From: UBA4660 sp034408895
Lineage (GTDB): Bacteria > Bacteroidota > Bacteroidia > Flavobacteriales_D > Sanyastnellaceae
NCBI GenBank assembly: GCA_034408895.1
Contig: JAWXCI010000043.1
Location: 3,294 to 67,293, forward strand
Direction of reading: 5' to 3'
Length of the DNA: 64,000 nucleotides
In this document: positions 26,862-36,423 of the stretch, one piece after another
Position numbering within the stretch: position 1 is the first letter of the stretch
Layout of the letters: every line of letters starts with the position of its first letter
Notes under the pieces: generated by a model
Databases searched by the model: none
Told to the model about the DNA's origin: nothing
The model's input: the letters and a program-made list of their open reading frames with translations, nothing else
Translations under genes and position numbers: made by a program

Positions 26862-28832
26862 TTATTTCTTCTCCGTCACAATAAACTCCGTCCTCCGGTT
26901 TATCTCGTGTTGTTCTTCGTGGCAGAAAACTCCATCATCACAATTGTTCAGCAGTTCGCGTTCACCAAAACCTTTACTGGTGACCATGTGACGAGAAACA
27001 CCTTTCTTCACCAGAAAATCTACTACAGCTTTTGCACGTTTGGATGAGAGGTCGTCATTGAATGCATCGCTGCCGCGGCTGTCGGAGTGGCTGCGCATCT
27101 GCACTCTTAATTCTGTGTTGTTCTTTAGAATGATGGTAAGACTTTCGAGCGAAGCTTCTGCATCGGGACGAATGTCCCACTTGTTGTAATCAAAATGTAT
27201 GTTCGGGATGTCGTAATTGCCTTTCTTCTCTTTGGGGGTATTGGTTTTTACTGTATCGTCTTTTTTAGAACCGTCATCTTGCATGGTTCCATCCTTCTTC
27301 GTTTTGTCCACGGTGTTATCAGGAGTGATGTAGAGTTCGCTCATTTCCGTTACCTTTTCCATGGTTTTGTCGCTGGTTGCTCCTTTGGTGGACACATTTT
27401 CGCTCTCGCGGAAGTAGCCCTCCAGTTCCGTTTCTATCCGGTAATCTTTTCCTGGTTCCAGAGACAAAGTGTAATTGCCATCACCATCGGTGAAGAACAC
27501 TTCTTCGGTTCCGTCCGTAATGTTTGTTACCGTTACCTGCACTCCACCCAGAGGCAACATGCTGTCTTTGCCGGTAACCAAGCCGTTAATGTTGATCTGA
27601 GGTTGGTCCATAGAAAAACTATAAATCTTGTCGCTGCCTGTACGATCGCTTGAAAAATATCCTGTGCTCCCGCTGCTGAATACCATTCCGAAATCATCGC
27701 GTTGGGAGTTGATGGGATACGAAATATATTTGGGTTCGCCAAACATTCCTCCTTCTATCTTCAATGAATAAAGAATGTCTTGTCCACCCAGCGACCAGTG
27801 TGCATTACTGCTGAAATAAAGTGTGTCGCTGCTGTGCATCGTAGGAAAAAGTTCATCGCCTTTTGTATTCACATTGGTGCCAAGGTTTTTTGGAGTGGCC
27901 CATGTGCCGTCAGTGAATTTGGTTTCATACAAATCCATTCCGCCTATGCCATTGGTCATGTTGCTGGAGAAATAGAGTGTAGCACCATCTGGTGAAAATG
28001 CAGGGTGGGCAAACATGTATTTGGCATCGCAGAAAGGCAGCAGTTCCGGTTGGCCCCAGGTGTTGTCCGGGTTGCGTTTACTTGCGTAGAGCTGGGTGGT
28101 GCTTTCACCGCTTTCGTTTTTGCCCAGTTGTTTTCCTTTGAGCATAAAGTTCCTGGTGAAAATCATTGTTTGTCCGCTGGGCGAAATCACCGCGGTAGCT
28201 TCGTGAAAAGTGCTGTTCACTCCTTGTATTTCTTCCGGAGCACTCCAAGTGCCATTGCTTTCGCGTGAGTAGTAAAGGTCAGTGAAACTCTTTTCTGTAT
28301 ACAGGTCTTTGTCGCCAGAAATGCGGGTGGACGTAAAAATCAATCCACCGTTGTAAACGAATGGTGAGAAAGCAGTACTCAGGTCAGGAAAGTTTACCGG
28401 TGCGATAGTGAACATCATGGAATCGCGCATCATCTCTTGCAATTTCCTGGTGGAAAGCAGGAGAGATTGCGCCATTTCGTTGCTTTTATCGCGTGAGTTG
28501 ATTCCTTCGAGAATGGTTTCGGCATCACCATAACGACCCTGGCTCATGAGCGCCATGGCATGATTCATCTTATCGCGATCATTGGACGGAAGCAATCCTG
28601 TTTCGCTATACACCATTATGGCCTTGTCGAACTGGCCCGTGAACATGTAGGCATCGCTCAGCATGGTGCGCGCCTCCGGGTCTTCTTTTTTGGCAATGCC
28701 TTTTTCCAGGTACCAAATTGCATCCTGGTATTCTTTGTTCCTGTAGGCTTCCTTGCCATTCTTTAAATACAATGAAGCACAGCCACTCAAAAGAAATGTT
28801 GCTGCTATTATGATTGAATGTTGAATTTTCAT
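26862..28832 (-). CDS. PorE-like OmpA lipoprotein with TPR, beta-propeller and CRD
   Basis: 656 residues. Lipobox LLSGCAS (Cys about residue 18). TPR helices at ~20-130; WD40/PD40-type propeller at ~150-400 (repeated PAFSPDGATLYFSSN, YFSSDRTGS); carboxypeptidase-regulatory domain at ~405-480; OmpA C-terminal peptidoglycan-binding domain at ~540-655 with NIHFDYNKWDIRP and SHSDSRGSDAFN. This order is that of PorE, which ties the T9SS attachment/translocon assembly to peptidoglycan. Here it sits third in an operon after an adhesin and a PorP/SprF-like gene, so it is probably a dedicated paralogue and not the core PorE. 50 bases separate it from the upstream gene. Confidence 0.85.
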   Translation of the reverse strand: MKIQHSIIIAATFLLSGCASLYLKNGKEAYRNKEYQDAIWYLEKGIAKKEDPEARTMLSDAYMFTGQFDKAIMVYSETGLLPSNDRDKMNHAMALMSQGRYGDAETILEGINSRDKSNEMAQSLLLSTRKLQEMMRDSMMFTIAPVNFPDLSTAFSPFVYNGGLIFTSTRISGDKDLYTEKSFTDLYYSRESNGTWSAPEEIQGVNSTFHEATAVISPSGQTMIFTRNFMLKGKQLGKNESGESTTQLYASKRNPDNTWGQPELLPFCDAKYMFAHPAFSPDGATLYFSSNMTNGIGGMDLYETKFTDGTWATPKNLGTNVNTKGDELFPTMHSSDTLYFSSNAHWSLGGQDILYSLKIEGGMFGEPKYISYPINSQRDDFGMVFSSGSTGYFSSDRTGSDKIYSFSMDQPQININGLVTGKDSMLPLGGVQVTVTNITDGTEEVFFTDGDGNYTLSLEPGKDYRIETELEGYFRESENVSTKGATSDKTMEKVTEMSELYITPDNTVDKTKKDGTMQDDGSKKDDTVKTNTPKEKKGNYDIPNIHFDYNKWDIRPDAEASLESLTIILKNNTELRVQMRSHSDSRGSDAFNDDLSSKRAKAVVDFLVKKGVSRHMVTSKGFGERELLNNCDDGVFCHEEQHEINRRTEFIVTEKK

Positions 28833-28882
28833 TTTTTTTATACCAAATTCATCTTCTGCTATATTGCATTTTATATCTCACA

Positions 28883-29824
28883 TCAGAAGTACCTCGGTGA
28901 CCTCACTTTGATATCGTTCACGTCTTTCCCGAAATCAAAACCCAGCATCACTTCATGCGAACCACTGCTGTAATCCGCAATTTCAGAAAGTGTAAAATCG
29001 TAAGCATAGCCTAAACGAAGTTGAGAAGTGATATTCCATTCCGCCATGGCAATAAGTGCATCTCCTGTGCGGTAACCCGCCCCTAGCCAGAATTTGTTGA
29101 AGAAAAGAACGTTGCAGTTGATGTCCACTTCCACCGGTGCTGCTGCTTCGTACTTCACAAGAATGGAAGGTTTCACCGCAATGGCGAGCGAAGGTTTGAA
29201 AACCATCCCTGCATTGAGGTACATGTGGTTGGTGAAATACTGCTTAACCAACGACTGGTCCATCAGCACATTCTTGTCCGATGCATAAACCATTGGTACA
29301 GAAAATCCTACATAGAATTTTTCGGTATGATAATAAAGTCCTGCACCAAACTTTGGAACCATCTCGCTCTTGATGTCCGCAGCATACACCGGGTCATCTT
29401 CATCCCAAACTATCACATCACCCACCGATGCGCTGTACAATCCTATGGTGGCACGCAAACCAAAACTTAATGTTCCGCGATTGAGGAACAACCGGTAGGC
29501 ACCGTTGAATCCAATCTCTTGTTGTTTGATAACACCGTGCGCATCGTTACTCAACGTGAGGCCGAGTCCTATTTGTTTGCCTTCTGTCACTTGTCCATCA
29601 ATCCCGAAAGTTTGTGTGACAGGCGCTTCATCGAACCCCACCCACTGGCTTCGGTGCAGCAGTGCAGCACTCCAGTAGGGGTGTGAACCGGCATAGGCAG
29701 GGTTTAGCACCAATTCATTGAACATGTATTGGCTTATCATCAACTCCTGCTGTGCGTGTGTTGTGAAATGTGCTGCGCTGATGAGTGCGGCTATTGTGAA
29801 AAATTTCTTCATTTTTGTTTTCAT
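28883..29824 (-). CDS. PorP/SprF-family T9SS outer-membrane protein
   Basis: 313 residues: signal peptide to about residue 24, then a beta-barrel-like series. The opening QQELMISQYMFNELVLNPAY, then AGSHPYWSAALLHRSQWVGF is diagnostic for PorP/SprF proteins, which help secrete or attach a partner adhesin with a type B sorting domain. The carboxyl end LRLGYAYDFTLSEI, then SSGSHEVMLGFDFG is also typical. The gene follows the 1960-residue adhesin by 16 bases, as sprF follows sprB in gliding flavobacteria. ATG 29824 is used; MKKFFTIAALIS four residues on is also possible. Confidence 0.92.
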   Translation of the reverse strand: MKTKMKKFFTIAALISAAHFTTHAQQELMISQYMFNELVLNPAYAGSHPYWSAALLHRSQWVGFDEAPVTQTFGIDGQVTEGKQIGLGLTLSNDAHGVIKQQEIGFNGAYRLFLNRGTLSFGLRATIGLYSASVGDVIVWDEDDPVYAADIKSEMVPKFGAGLYYHTEKFYVGFSVPMVYASDKNVLMDQSLVKQYFTNHMYLNAGMVFKPSLAIAVKPSILVKYEAAAPVEVDINCNVLFFNKFWLGAGYRTGDALIAMAEWNITSQLRLGYAYDFTLSEIADYSSGSHEVMLGFDFGKDVNDIKVRSPRYF

Positions 29825-29840
29825 GTTTTAATCCCTCTCT

Positions 29841-32800
29841 TTATCTCCTTAAGTCAACATAAGAATTGAATTCCTTATCGCCCGCACGGAAGACTATGTA
29901 GTAAGTACCGTCAGGCAATTCTTCGCCATCCAAGTTCTGACCGTACCACTGGTTTTCGTAGTGGGGTTTTTCATAAACGATATTTCCCCATCGGTTAAAT
30001 ACGATGAACTCATTGTCCGGGAAACCCTCCACGCCTACAATGACATAGTATTCATTGAACGCATCGCCATTGGGTGAAAGTCCTGTAGGGAAATCGAGAA
30101 TCTCAGGTGCGATGAGTGTAAAGGTGGTATCGAGCACACAACCGTTCTCATCGGTCACCGTCAAGCTGTACTGGCCTGCACTCAAATTGTTCAAGACTGT
30201 TGTGGTGTCATTTCCGGTATCAGGATTCCACACATATAGATAAAGTGTTGTTCCGCCAGAAACTTCGATTGCAATAGAACCATCAGTGCCGTTAGCTACA
30301 CTTATGTTGTAATCATTGTCGTAAAGTGAAACCATCGCGTCAAGCACCAGTGGTGATGAAGGTTGACCAACTATGTAGTCTTCTTCCCCAAAGCATCCTT
30401 CAGTGTCCGACCAACTCAGGGTGTAGGTTCCTGCTTCGAGATTTGAAATGGTTGAGCCTGTGCCAATTTCATTTCCATCGCTGTCGGTCCACGTGATGGA
30501 CACTGGTTCAACTGCATTGGTAATGATGACAGATATGCTTCCATTGGCTGAACCATAACAAAGATTGCCAGTGATAGTCTCTTGCAAAGTGATGCCATCT
30601 TCCGATGGAATAGTAACAGTGATATCAAGCAGACATCCATACTGGTCAGTCACTATCACCGAATACGGTCCTGGGCACAAATCAGATTGATCTTCCTGTC
30701 CGTCCACTGCTCCGGTTCCGGTCCAGTCGAAAGTGAATGGAAGAAGTCCACCTGTAAGTTGAAGATCAATGATGCCATTGCAAGCGCCACATGTGGTGGA
30801 TGTGATAAACACATTTCCATCCATTGGTTCAGGAACTACCAAGTCGGTAATTGACGCTGACGCTTCGCAATCATTATCATCCGTCACATCCACTTGATAG
30901 TTGCCATCTTCATCTACAGTAATGCAGTTTGAAAGCTCATCAGAACTCCAGAACAAAGAGTAAGGATTGCATCCACCTGAAATGTTTGCACACAATTCTA
31001 ATTCACCATTATCACAATCATATACGTCTGAAATTGAAACGGTGAGTACTTCCGGTTCGGTAAGTGTCACCACGCTGCACAATTCGCAACCGAGATCATC
31101 AGTGGCGCAAATTGTATAAGTGCCGGCACAGAGGCTGTCCACAAAATACTCATCCACCAGTGCAAGTTCTTCCCACGTTATCGCATAACCCGGAAAACCA
31201 CCTGCTACTTCCACTGATATAGTTCCATCGCATTCACCGTTGCATGAAATGTTGTATCCGCATGAAAACTCCATTGGAGTTGTGGTGACAATGATGGGGT
31301 CGGGCTGTGTCAATTCGAACTGCACTAGTTCATCGCAGTAGTTTGCATCAGTCACGAGCACTTCATAAAAATCTGCGCATAATGAAGCCTGGTCTTCTGT
31401 TGGATCAAGTGTGCCACACGCACCACAATTCCATTGGTAAGAATATCCCGGAACACCACCGCTCACCGTGAGGTCAATAGAACCATCGCAAGCATTGTAA
31501 CATGAAATGTTGAACCCGCCAGCGTAGAGCGAAATTTCACTTTGCACATCAAAGGGAGTTTCAGGTTCTGTAATTTCAAAACACTCTTCAGTTTCACATC
31601 CGTTTTCATCTGTCACGGTGAGGCAATAGTTATCTGCACACAAATCTTCGAGAGTGGGCTCGACTCCAATCACAATTCCGTCTTGGTTCTCCCATTCATA
31701 GTTGAGCGTTCCCACTCCGCCACTCGCAGTGGAAGTGAGTGCACCATCACAATCGCCATTGCATTGCAGTGTAAACACCTGGTCATCGAATTGGATAATG
31801 GCTTCGATAGAAAGAAGAATTTCTTCCGGTTCATCAATCGTTATTGGGGTTGATGCCAGGCATCCGTTTGCATCCTGGGCCCATAGAGTATAAGTGCCAG
31901 GCGCAAGATTTCCAATCACATTGCCGGGATATTGGTTGCCGTCAATGTCTTCTGCCCAGTATATGTAATCCGGTGTTCCGCCTGTTGCCTCAAATGACAC
32001 GGCACCGTCATCACCACCAAAACAAGTGATGTCCTGCTCGAAGTTCACCACAATTTCGAGTACCTCTGGTTCAGTGATAGTGTAAGTAAATGTTTCTTCA
32101 CAATCGTTGGAATCGAAAACTGAAAGAGTGTAAGTGCCGGGACATAAATCGGTGAGTGTTGTTGCAGTGGGAAGATTGTTCCCAATATCACCCGACCAGT
32201 TGATGCTCACAAAAGTTCCGCTTCCACCACCCAGTGCAGTAATAATGCTTCCGTCACATTCACCATTGCATGTCACATTGTTCACCACTTCATTGGAAAC
32301 TATGGGATCGGGTTCAATCATTTCAATGGTTGTGGTTGCAAGGCATCCATTAGCATCATAAACATCCACACAATAAACACCGGGGCCAAGGCCGGTTTGA
32401 ATGGAGCCGGAACAGTTGGTTGGCACTGAACAAAGGGGGTCATCACAATGCCAGTCGTAGTTGTAACAATCAGGTGCAAACAGGATACAATCAGGAGATC
32501 CGCCAGAGACGGTTACACTCATTTGACCGTCATTTGCTCCATTGCATGAAATGTTGAAGCCTCCATTGAAGATAGTTGTTTCAACAAAAATGTCCATAAC
32601 CTGTGGAGCGGTAAGTGAGATGGTTTCGGTCACTGTGCATCCGTTGTCATCCGTTACTTCAACAGTGTAATCACAGGCGAACAATCCGCAGATGTCCTCA
32701 TCTGTTGAGCCGAAGAAAAAACATTCCACACTTGGTAGCCAATTGAAATCAGGCGTGCCCACAGCACCTGAAACTGATATGTCAATGCAGCCGTTGTTCT

Positions 32801-35723
32801 GTCCGAAACAAACTGGTTCGGTGAGGTTGTCAACATCAATATCAATAGGTTCGGGTTCAACAACTCCGAAATAAAAAGTTCCCTCACATGCACCGCCAAC
32901 AATTTCTACATGATAAATTCCTGCACACACGTCCACAAGATCTTCTGTAGTGGAAACAAGAATGTTGTTCGCATCATACCAATCGGTAGTGTATGAACCC
33001 GGAGGAGTTAAGGTGATATCCACATCGCCATCGCAGGCACCGAAACAACTGACCGGAGTTACAACACCTGAAACATCAAAATCGTCATTCGTTCCTATGT
33101 TGATATTAAAAGTTTGTGTACACCCAAATTCATCGGTCACTGTAAGAACGTAGTCGCCAGAATTCACATTGACGAGATCTTCCACAGCGCAACCCAGGGG
33201 GCATGAAGGCCCAATGTATTGAAATGAATAAGGTCCACCGTTTCCGCCAGTCGTTGATGTGATATCAATGGCGCCTAATCCTGAATCTCCGCTTCCGCAT
33301 GGGTTGGGAGCGACTGTGTAAGTGATTTCTATGGGTGGAACGCAAGTCAGGTTGTAACTCATGCTTGCTGTGCATCCGTTTGCATCTGTCACATTAAGTG
33401 TGTAGTCGCCACATGGTGCGCCACTCAAATCTTCGGATGTGGAAAAAAGATTGTTGTTGTCATCCAGCCATTCCACATCGTAAGCCGGTGTGCCTCCAGA
33501 TATTGTCACGTTGATGAATCCATCGCTCGAACCGGGACAAGAAACATTGAATCCTCCCGGATAAACTCCCACAACGTCAGTTGAAATTGAAAGTGGATCC
33601 TGCGGGCCGCTCACCACAATTGTCAGTGCCTCATCAATCACACAACCGTTCACATCAGTAACTGTTACGGTGTAAATACCACTGGGAAGATTTTCTGCAC
33701 AAGGTGCATTGAAGATTGCATCATGACTCCATGCATATGCATAAGGAGAGCAACCTCCTGATGCAGTGACACAAATGCTACCGGTTTGTTCACCGCTGCA
33801 TTGCACATCCGCTTGTGCATCCAACTCAAGCGAAAGCAATGAGGGTTCTTGTAAAGTGTAACACGCAGTGATCACACAATCGACCGCATCGGTTATGGTA
33901 ACACAATATTCACCAGCACACAATCCTGAAATCTCTTCAGAACTGTCTGAGAAAAAATCTGGACCCGTCCAGTTGAACTGATAGGGTGCCACACCACCTG
34001 CAACATCAATCGAAATGCTTCCGTCACATGCTCCAAAACATGAGATGGGCTGGCAGGTGTAATCACTAAACGTTGCACCGGTAATCATCAATTCATTTTC
34101 CTGGATAAGTGTAACACAACTTGTGGCCACACATCCGTTCGCATCTGTCACTGTCACACAATATTCACCGGGTTGAAGGTCGCTGATGTCTTCATCGGAC
34201 GAGGAGTAAAAATTCGGCCCTGTCCATAAAATATCGAACGGTTCAATGCCATCATTTATGGTGAGATCAATGGAACCAGTGGCTTGCACACTGCATTGCA
34301 CATTGCTTATATCAAGCGTCAGGTTAATGCCAGAGACGGTGATTGTCACATCGTCAGTCGCTATACATTCAGAAACTATACTTGTGATGGTGTAAGTAGT
34401 GGTGATGAGAGGACAAGCCAGAGGTGATATGCTCAGGGAGTCATTAAGTCCGGTGGTGGGCGACCACGCAAAGATTGCTGAACCCTCGTTGATGGCATCG
34501 CTGGTCAGCTGCACACATTCACCGGCACAAATGCTGGATGCATCGGGTTGGATGTCCACTGTTAGTTCATCATGAATGTAGAAACTGATGCTGTCTAAAA
34601 TTTCTTCGTTATTGCAAAGTGGATTGGCGAGATAGATAGTGATGTACTCTTCGCCTTCAGGTATGCCATCAAAAATTGCTTCGAGGTCAAGGCTTACACT
34701 TATTTCACCAGCAGGAATAACAATGGTAACAGGGTCAGTTATTGCTCCATCACCCAACTGAGGAGTGTAGTCAAGTCCATTGGTTGCAGAACCTCCCACA
34801 AAATAGGTTACGGTTTGGGGAAGTGTAGAAGATTCTTCGCGAGTGAAAGTGATCGTGCCATCATTGCATCCTTCAATCATAAAAGGAATTCCACCGGCAG
34901 TAGCCGATGCCACAATAACAGGATTTGATTCTATAGAATTAATGAAGACGGCAGAATCGTAAATCCTGTCGGAACCATCTGCAATGATGAGCTTGAGATG
35001 ATAAGTCTCACACGGAACTAAATTCCCAACCAGGGCAATCAGATCAAGAGTGAATCCATCGTATTGAATCAATTGCCCCGGAGGACTTTGGTTATTGAAA
35101 TAGTATTGTGTGTTTTGCAAATGATTCACGCTGTTGATGGCCACCGCCTGGCTGGTTCCGGGAATCAGTGCAATGTTTACATCTGCTCCCACATTGGGGC
35201 CTGAGATAAAAAACCCGAACACATCATTGAAAGGTGAGCCTACCCATTCCTGGTATTCTTCTGATGCGAATGTGTAAGAGAAACGAAGACTGTCGCCCTG
35301 AGGCACAATGTCAAATTCCACCATCGTTGCATCAAAAGTGTCGTAGCCCGAAAAAAGATCGAGTAGCGCACTTCCGCCAAAATTGTTGTCGTACAAATTA
35401 CAGGTCAGGCAAACACCACCTGGACCTAATTGTGGGAGCCCTGAAGTGTTATTCGGACCTATAGCACCCTGCGCAAGGCCTGTTGTGAGCAGTAAGCCTT
35501 CGCTCGTACCCAGCTCGGTTCCCGTTGCATAATAATAAGCATAAGAACTGTCGGCTGCAGTTACCACTACGTTGGAAATGAGCACACCTTCGCCCACCAG
35601 GTTTTGCACCATCTGATCGGGCGACATGTTTACATCTACCGTTAACTGAGCAACGGAAAGTTGCGACAAGAGAAGTCCTGCTGCTGCGAGCAGGACTTTG
35701 GAGGGTGAATTCATAAATGACAT
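29841..35723 (-). CDS. SprB-repeat giant adhesin with choice-of-anchor L domain and T9SS type B tail
   Basis: 1960 residues. Signal peptide to about 25. Residues ~30-260 match the choice-of-anchor L domain (DQMVQNLVGEGVLISNVVV, then FSYTFASEEYQEWVGSPFND). A Calx-beta-like unit follows (~270-390), then an Ig-like unit, then I count about 17 SprB-type repeats of ~75-90 residues with the theme C.G.CDGSI...GG..PY.Y.W...LC.G.Y.V.VTD.NGC. The end (GLSPNGDAFNEYYVIVG, FNRWGNIVYEK, LPDGTYYIVFRAG) is a type B sorting domain. SprB is the mobile gliding adhesin; this protein is shorter than flavobacterial SprB (over 6000 residues) but has the same plan and the same downstream partner. Carrying gliding or binding activity is inference. 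Confidence 0.93.
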   Translation of the reverse strand: MSFMNSPSKVLLAAAGLLLSQLSVAQLTVDVNMSPDQMVQNLVGEGVLISNVVVTAADSSYAYYYATGTELGTSEGLLLTTGLAQGAIGPNNTSGLPQLGPGGVCLTCNLYDNNFGGSALLDLFSGYDTFDATMVEFDIVPQGDSLRFSYTFASEEYQEWVGSPFNDVFGFFISGPNVGADVNIALIPGTSQAVAINSVNHLQNTQYYFNNQSPPGQLIQYDGFTLDLIALVGNLVPCETYHLKLIIADGSDRIYDSAVFINSIESNPVIVASATAGGIPFMIEGCNDGTITFTREESSTLPQTVTYFVGGSATNGLDYTPQLGDGAITDPVTIVIPAGEISVSLDLEAIFDGIPEGEEYITIYLANPLCNNEEILDSISFYIHDELTVDIQPDASSICAGECVQLTSDAINEGSAIFAWSPTTGLNDSLSISPLACPLITTTYTITSIVSECIATDDVTITVSGINLTLDISNVQCSVQATGSIDLTINDGIEPFDILWTGPNFYSSSDEDISDLQPGEYCVTVTDANGCVATSCVTLIQENELMITGATFSDYTCQPISCFGACDGSISIDVAGGVAPYQFNWTGPDFFSDSSEEISGLCAGEYCVTITDAVDCVITACYTLQEPSLLSLELDAQADVQCSGEQTGSICVTASGGCSPYAYAWSHDAIFNAPCAENLPSGIYTVTVTDVNGCVIDEALTIVVSGPQDPLSISTDVVGVYPGGFNVSCPGSSDGFINVTISGGTPAYDVEWLDDNNNLFSTSEDLSGAPCGDYTLNVTDANGCTASMSYNLTCVPPIEITYTVAPNPCGSGDSGLGAIDITSTTGGNGGPYSFQYIGPSCPLGCAVEDLVNVNSGDYVLTVTDEFGCTQTFNINIGTNDDFDVSGVVTPVSCFGACDGDVDITLTPPGSYTTDWYDANNILVSTTEDLVDVCAGIYHVEIVGGACEGTFYFGVVEPEPIDIDVDNLTEPVCFGQNNGCIDISVSGAVGTPDFNWLPSVECFFFGSTDEDICGLFACDYTVEVTDDNGCTVTETISLTAPQVMDIFVETTIFNGGFNISCNGANDGQMSVTVSGGSPDCILFAPDCYNYDWHCDDPLCSVPTNCSGSIQTGLGPGVYCVDVYDANGCLATTTIEMIEPDPIVSNEVVNNVTCNGECDGSIITALGGGSGTFVSINWSGDIGNNLPTATTLTDLCPGTYTLSVFDSNDCEETFTYTITEPEVLEIVVNFEQDITCFGGDDGAVSFEATGGTPDYIYWAEDIDGNQYPGNVIGNLAPGTYTLWAQDANGCLASTPITIDEPEEILLSIEAIIQFDDQVFTLQCNGDCDGALTSTASGGVGTLNYEWENQDGIVIGVEPTLEDLCADNYCLTVTDENGCETEECFEITEPETPFDVQSEISLYAGGFNISCYNACDGSIDLTVSGGVPGYSYQWNCGACGTLDPTEDQASLCADFYEVLVTDANYCDELVQFELTQPDPIIVTTTPMEFSCGYNISCNGECDGTISVEVAGGFPGYAITWEELALVDEYFVDSLCAGTYTICATDDLGCELCSVVTLTEPEVLTVSISDVYDCDNGELELCANISGGCNPYSLFWSSDELSNCITVDEDGNYQVDVTDDNDCEASASITDLVVPEPMDGNVFITSTTCGACNGIIDLQLTGGLLPFTFDWTGTGAVDGQEDQSDLCPGPYSVIVTDQYGCLLDITVTIPSEDGITLQETITGNLCYGSANGSISVIITNAVEPVSITWTDSDGNEIGTGSTISNLEAGTYTLSWSDTEGCFGEEDYIVGQPSSPLVLDAMVSLYDNDYNISVANGTDGSIAIEVSGGTTLYLYVWNPDTGNDTTTVLNNLSAGQYSLTVTDENGCVLDTTFTLIAPEILDFPTGLSPNGDAFNEYYVIVGVEGFPDNEFIVFNRWGNIVYEKPHYENQWYGQNLDGEELPDGTYYIVFRAGDKEFNSYVDLRR

Positions 35724-35831
35724 TGCTAATTTTCTGTTGATGAAAAAACACGGTTGTTAGGATGCGATTCGCATTCGTTATACGAAGCACAATCCAGTTT
35801 GTTTAATCCGATTTTAAATCTGTCCTTGGTT

Positions 35832-36227
35832 TCAAGGCTGCCCGCTTCCGCGGTATTTTTTGCACTTGGCAAGAAAATCTTTCTCACCGTATTCCGCCAG
35901 GAGGCGCATGGTGGTAAGACTGGTATTTGTAACCACGATGTCACGCAATGCGGTGAAGTTGTTATCCAGGTTATCTCTGTTAGAAGCGGGGATGTCAAGC
36001 ATAATGACGTGTGCCGGAACACAAGCCTGGTGAATAACCATTAGTTCGTTTCCATCCAGAGCCTGCACAAGCTCTTCGTAGGTGGCTACATCAAGGTTGT
36101 CAATTTCAACAAACATGAATCTATCGCCATCCTTCCTTGGTTTGCCTGGCTGAGCAAAAAATGTGGTGCTGACTATTGTAAGTAAAAAAAGCGCTACTAA
36201 GGAACGCGTGAGTAAGGATTTATTCAT
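35832..36227 (-). CDS. Small secreted protein leading the adhesin operon
   Basis: 131 residues with a signal peptide (MNKSLLTRSLVALFLLTIVS, cleavage near FFAQP). The mature ~105 residues include FMFVEIDNLDVATYEELVQA, ELMVIHQACVPAHVIMLDIP and end basic (KCKKYRGSGQP). One Cys pair (ACVP and KCKK) could form a disulfide. I recognise no family. It lies 108 bases upstream of the giant adhesin on the same strand and may belong to its operon. Confidence 0.7.
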   Translation of the reverse strand: MNKSLLTRSLVALFLLTIVSTTFFAQPGKPRKDGDRFMFVEIDNLDVATYEELVQALDGNELMVIHQACVPAHVIMLDIPASNRDNLDNNFTALRDIVVTNTSLTTMRLLAEYGEKDFLAKCKKYRGSGQP

Positions 36228-36382
36228 TGGAATTTTATTTTGTCTTTTGATGAATTTGTTCAGTTGCTAAAGTAATAGGGTTGGATGTTATGAGTGCAAA
36301 AATGATCAAAATCATGGAAGTAAAAAAACAATCAGCAAAGCTTGACAGTGCATTGGTAGCACATCGTGCTTCATGCTTTCTC

Positions 36383-36390
36383 TAATTTTG
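36383..36390 (+). promoter_or_regulatory. Candidate -7 element for proS
   Basis: TAATTTTG fits the Bacteroidota -7 consensus TAnnTTTG, 33 bases before the proposed proS ATG at 36424. The -33 half (TTGG near 36353) is poorly spaced. If correct, the earlier ATG at 36373 cannot be the start. Confidence 0.35.
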
Positions 36391-36423
36391 ACCTCTGAAA
36401 AAATAAAAGCGCAGAAAGAAAAA

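Noticed and set aside
29841..35723. Full SprB identity for the 1960-residue adhesin
   Set aside because: Repeat type, tail and neighbours agree, but it is far shorter than flavobacterial SprB and has a choice-of-anchor L domain, so I call it only SprB-repeat adhesin.
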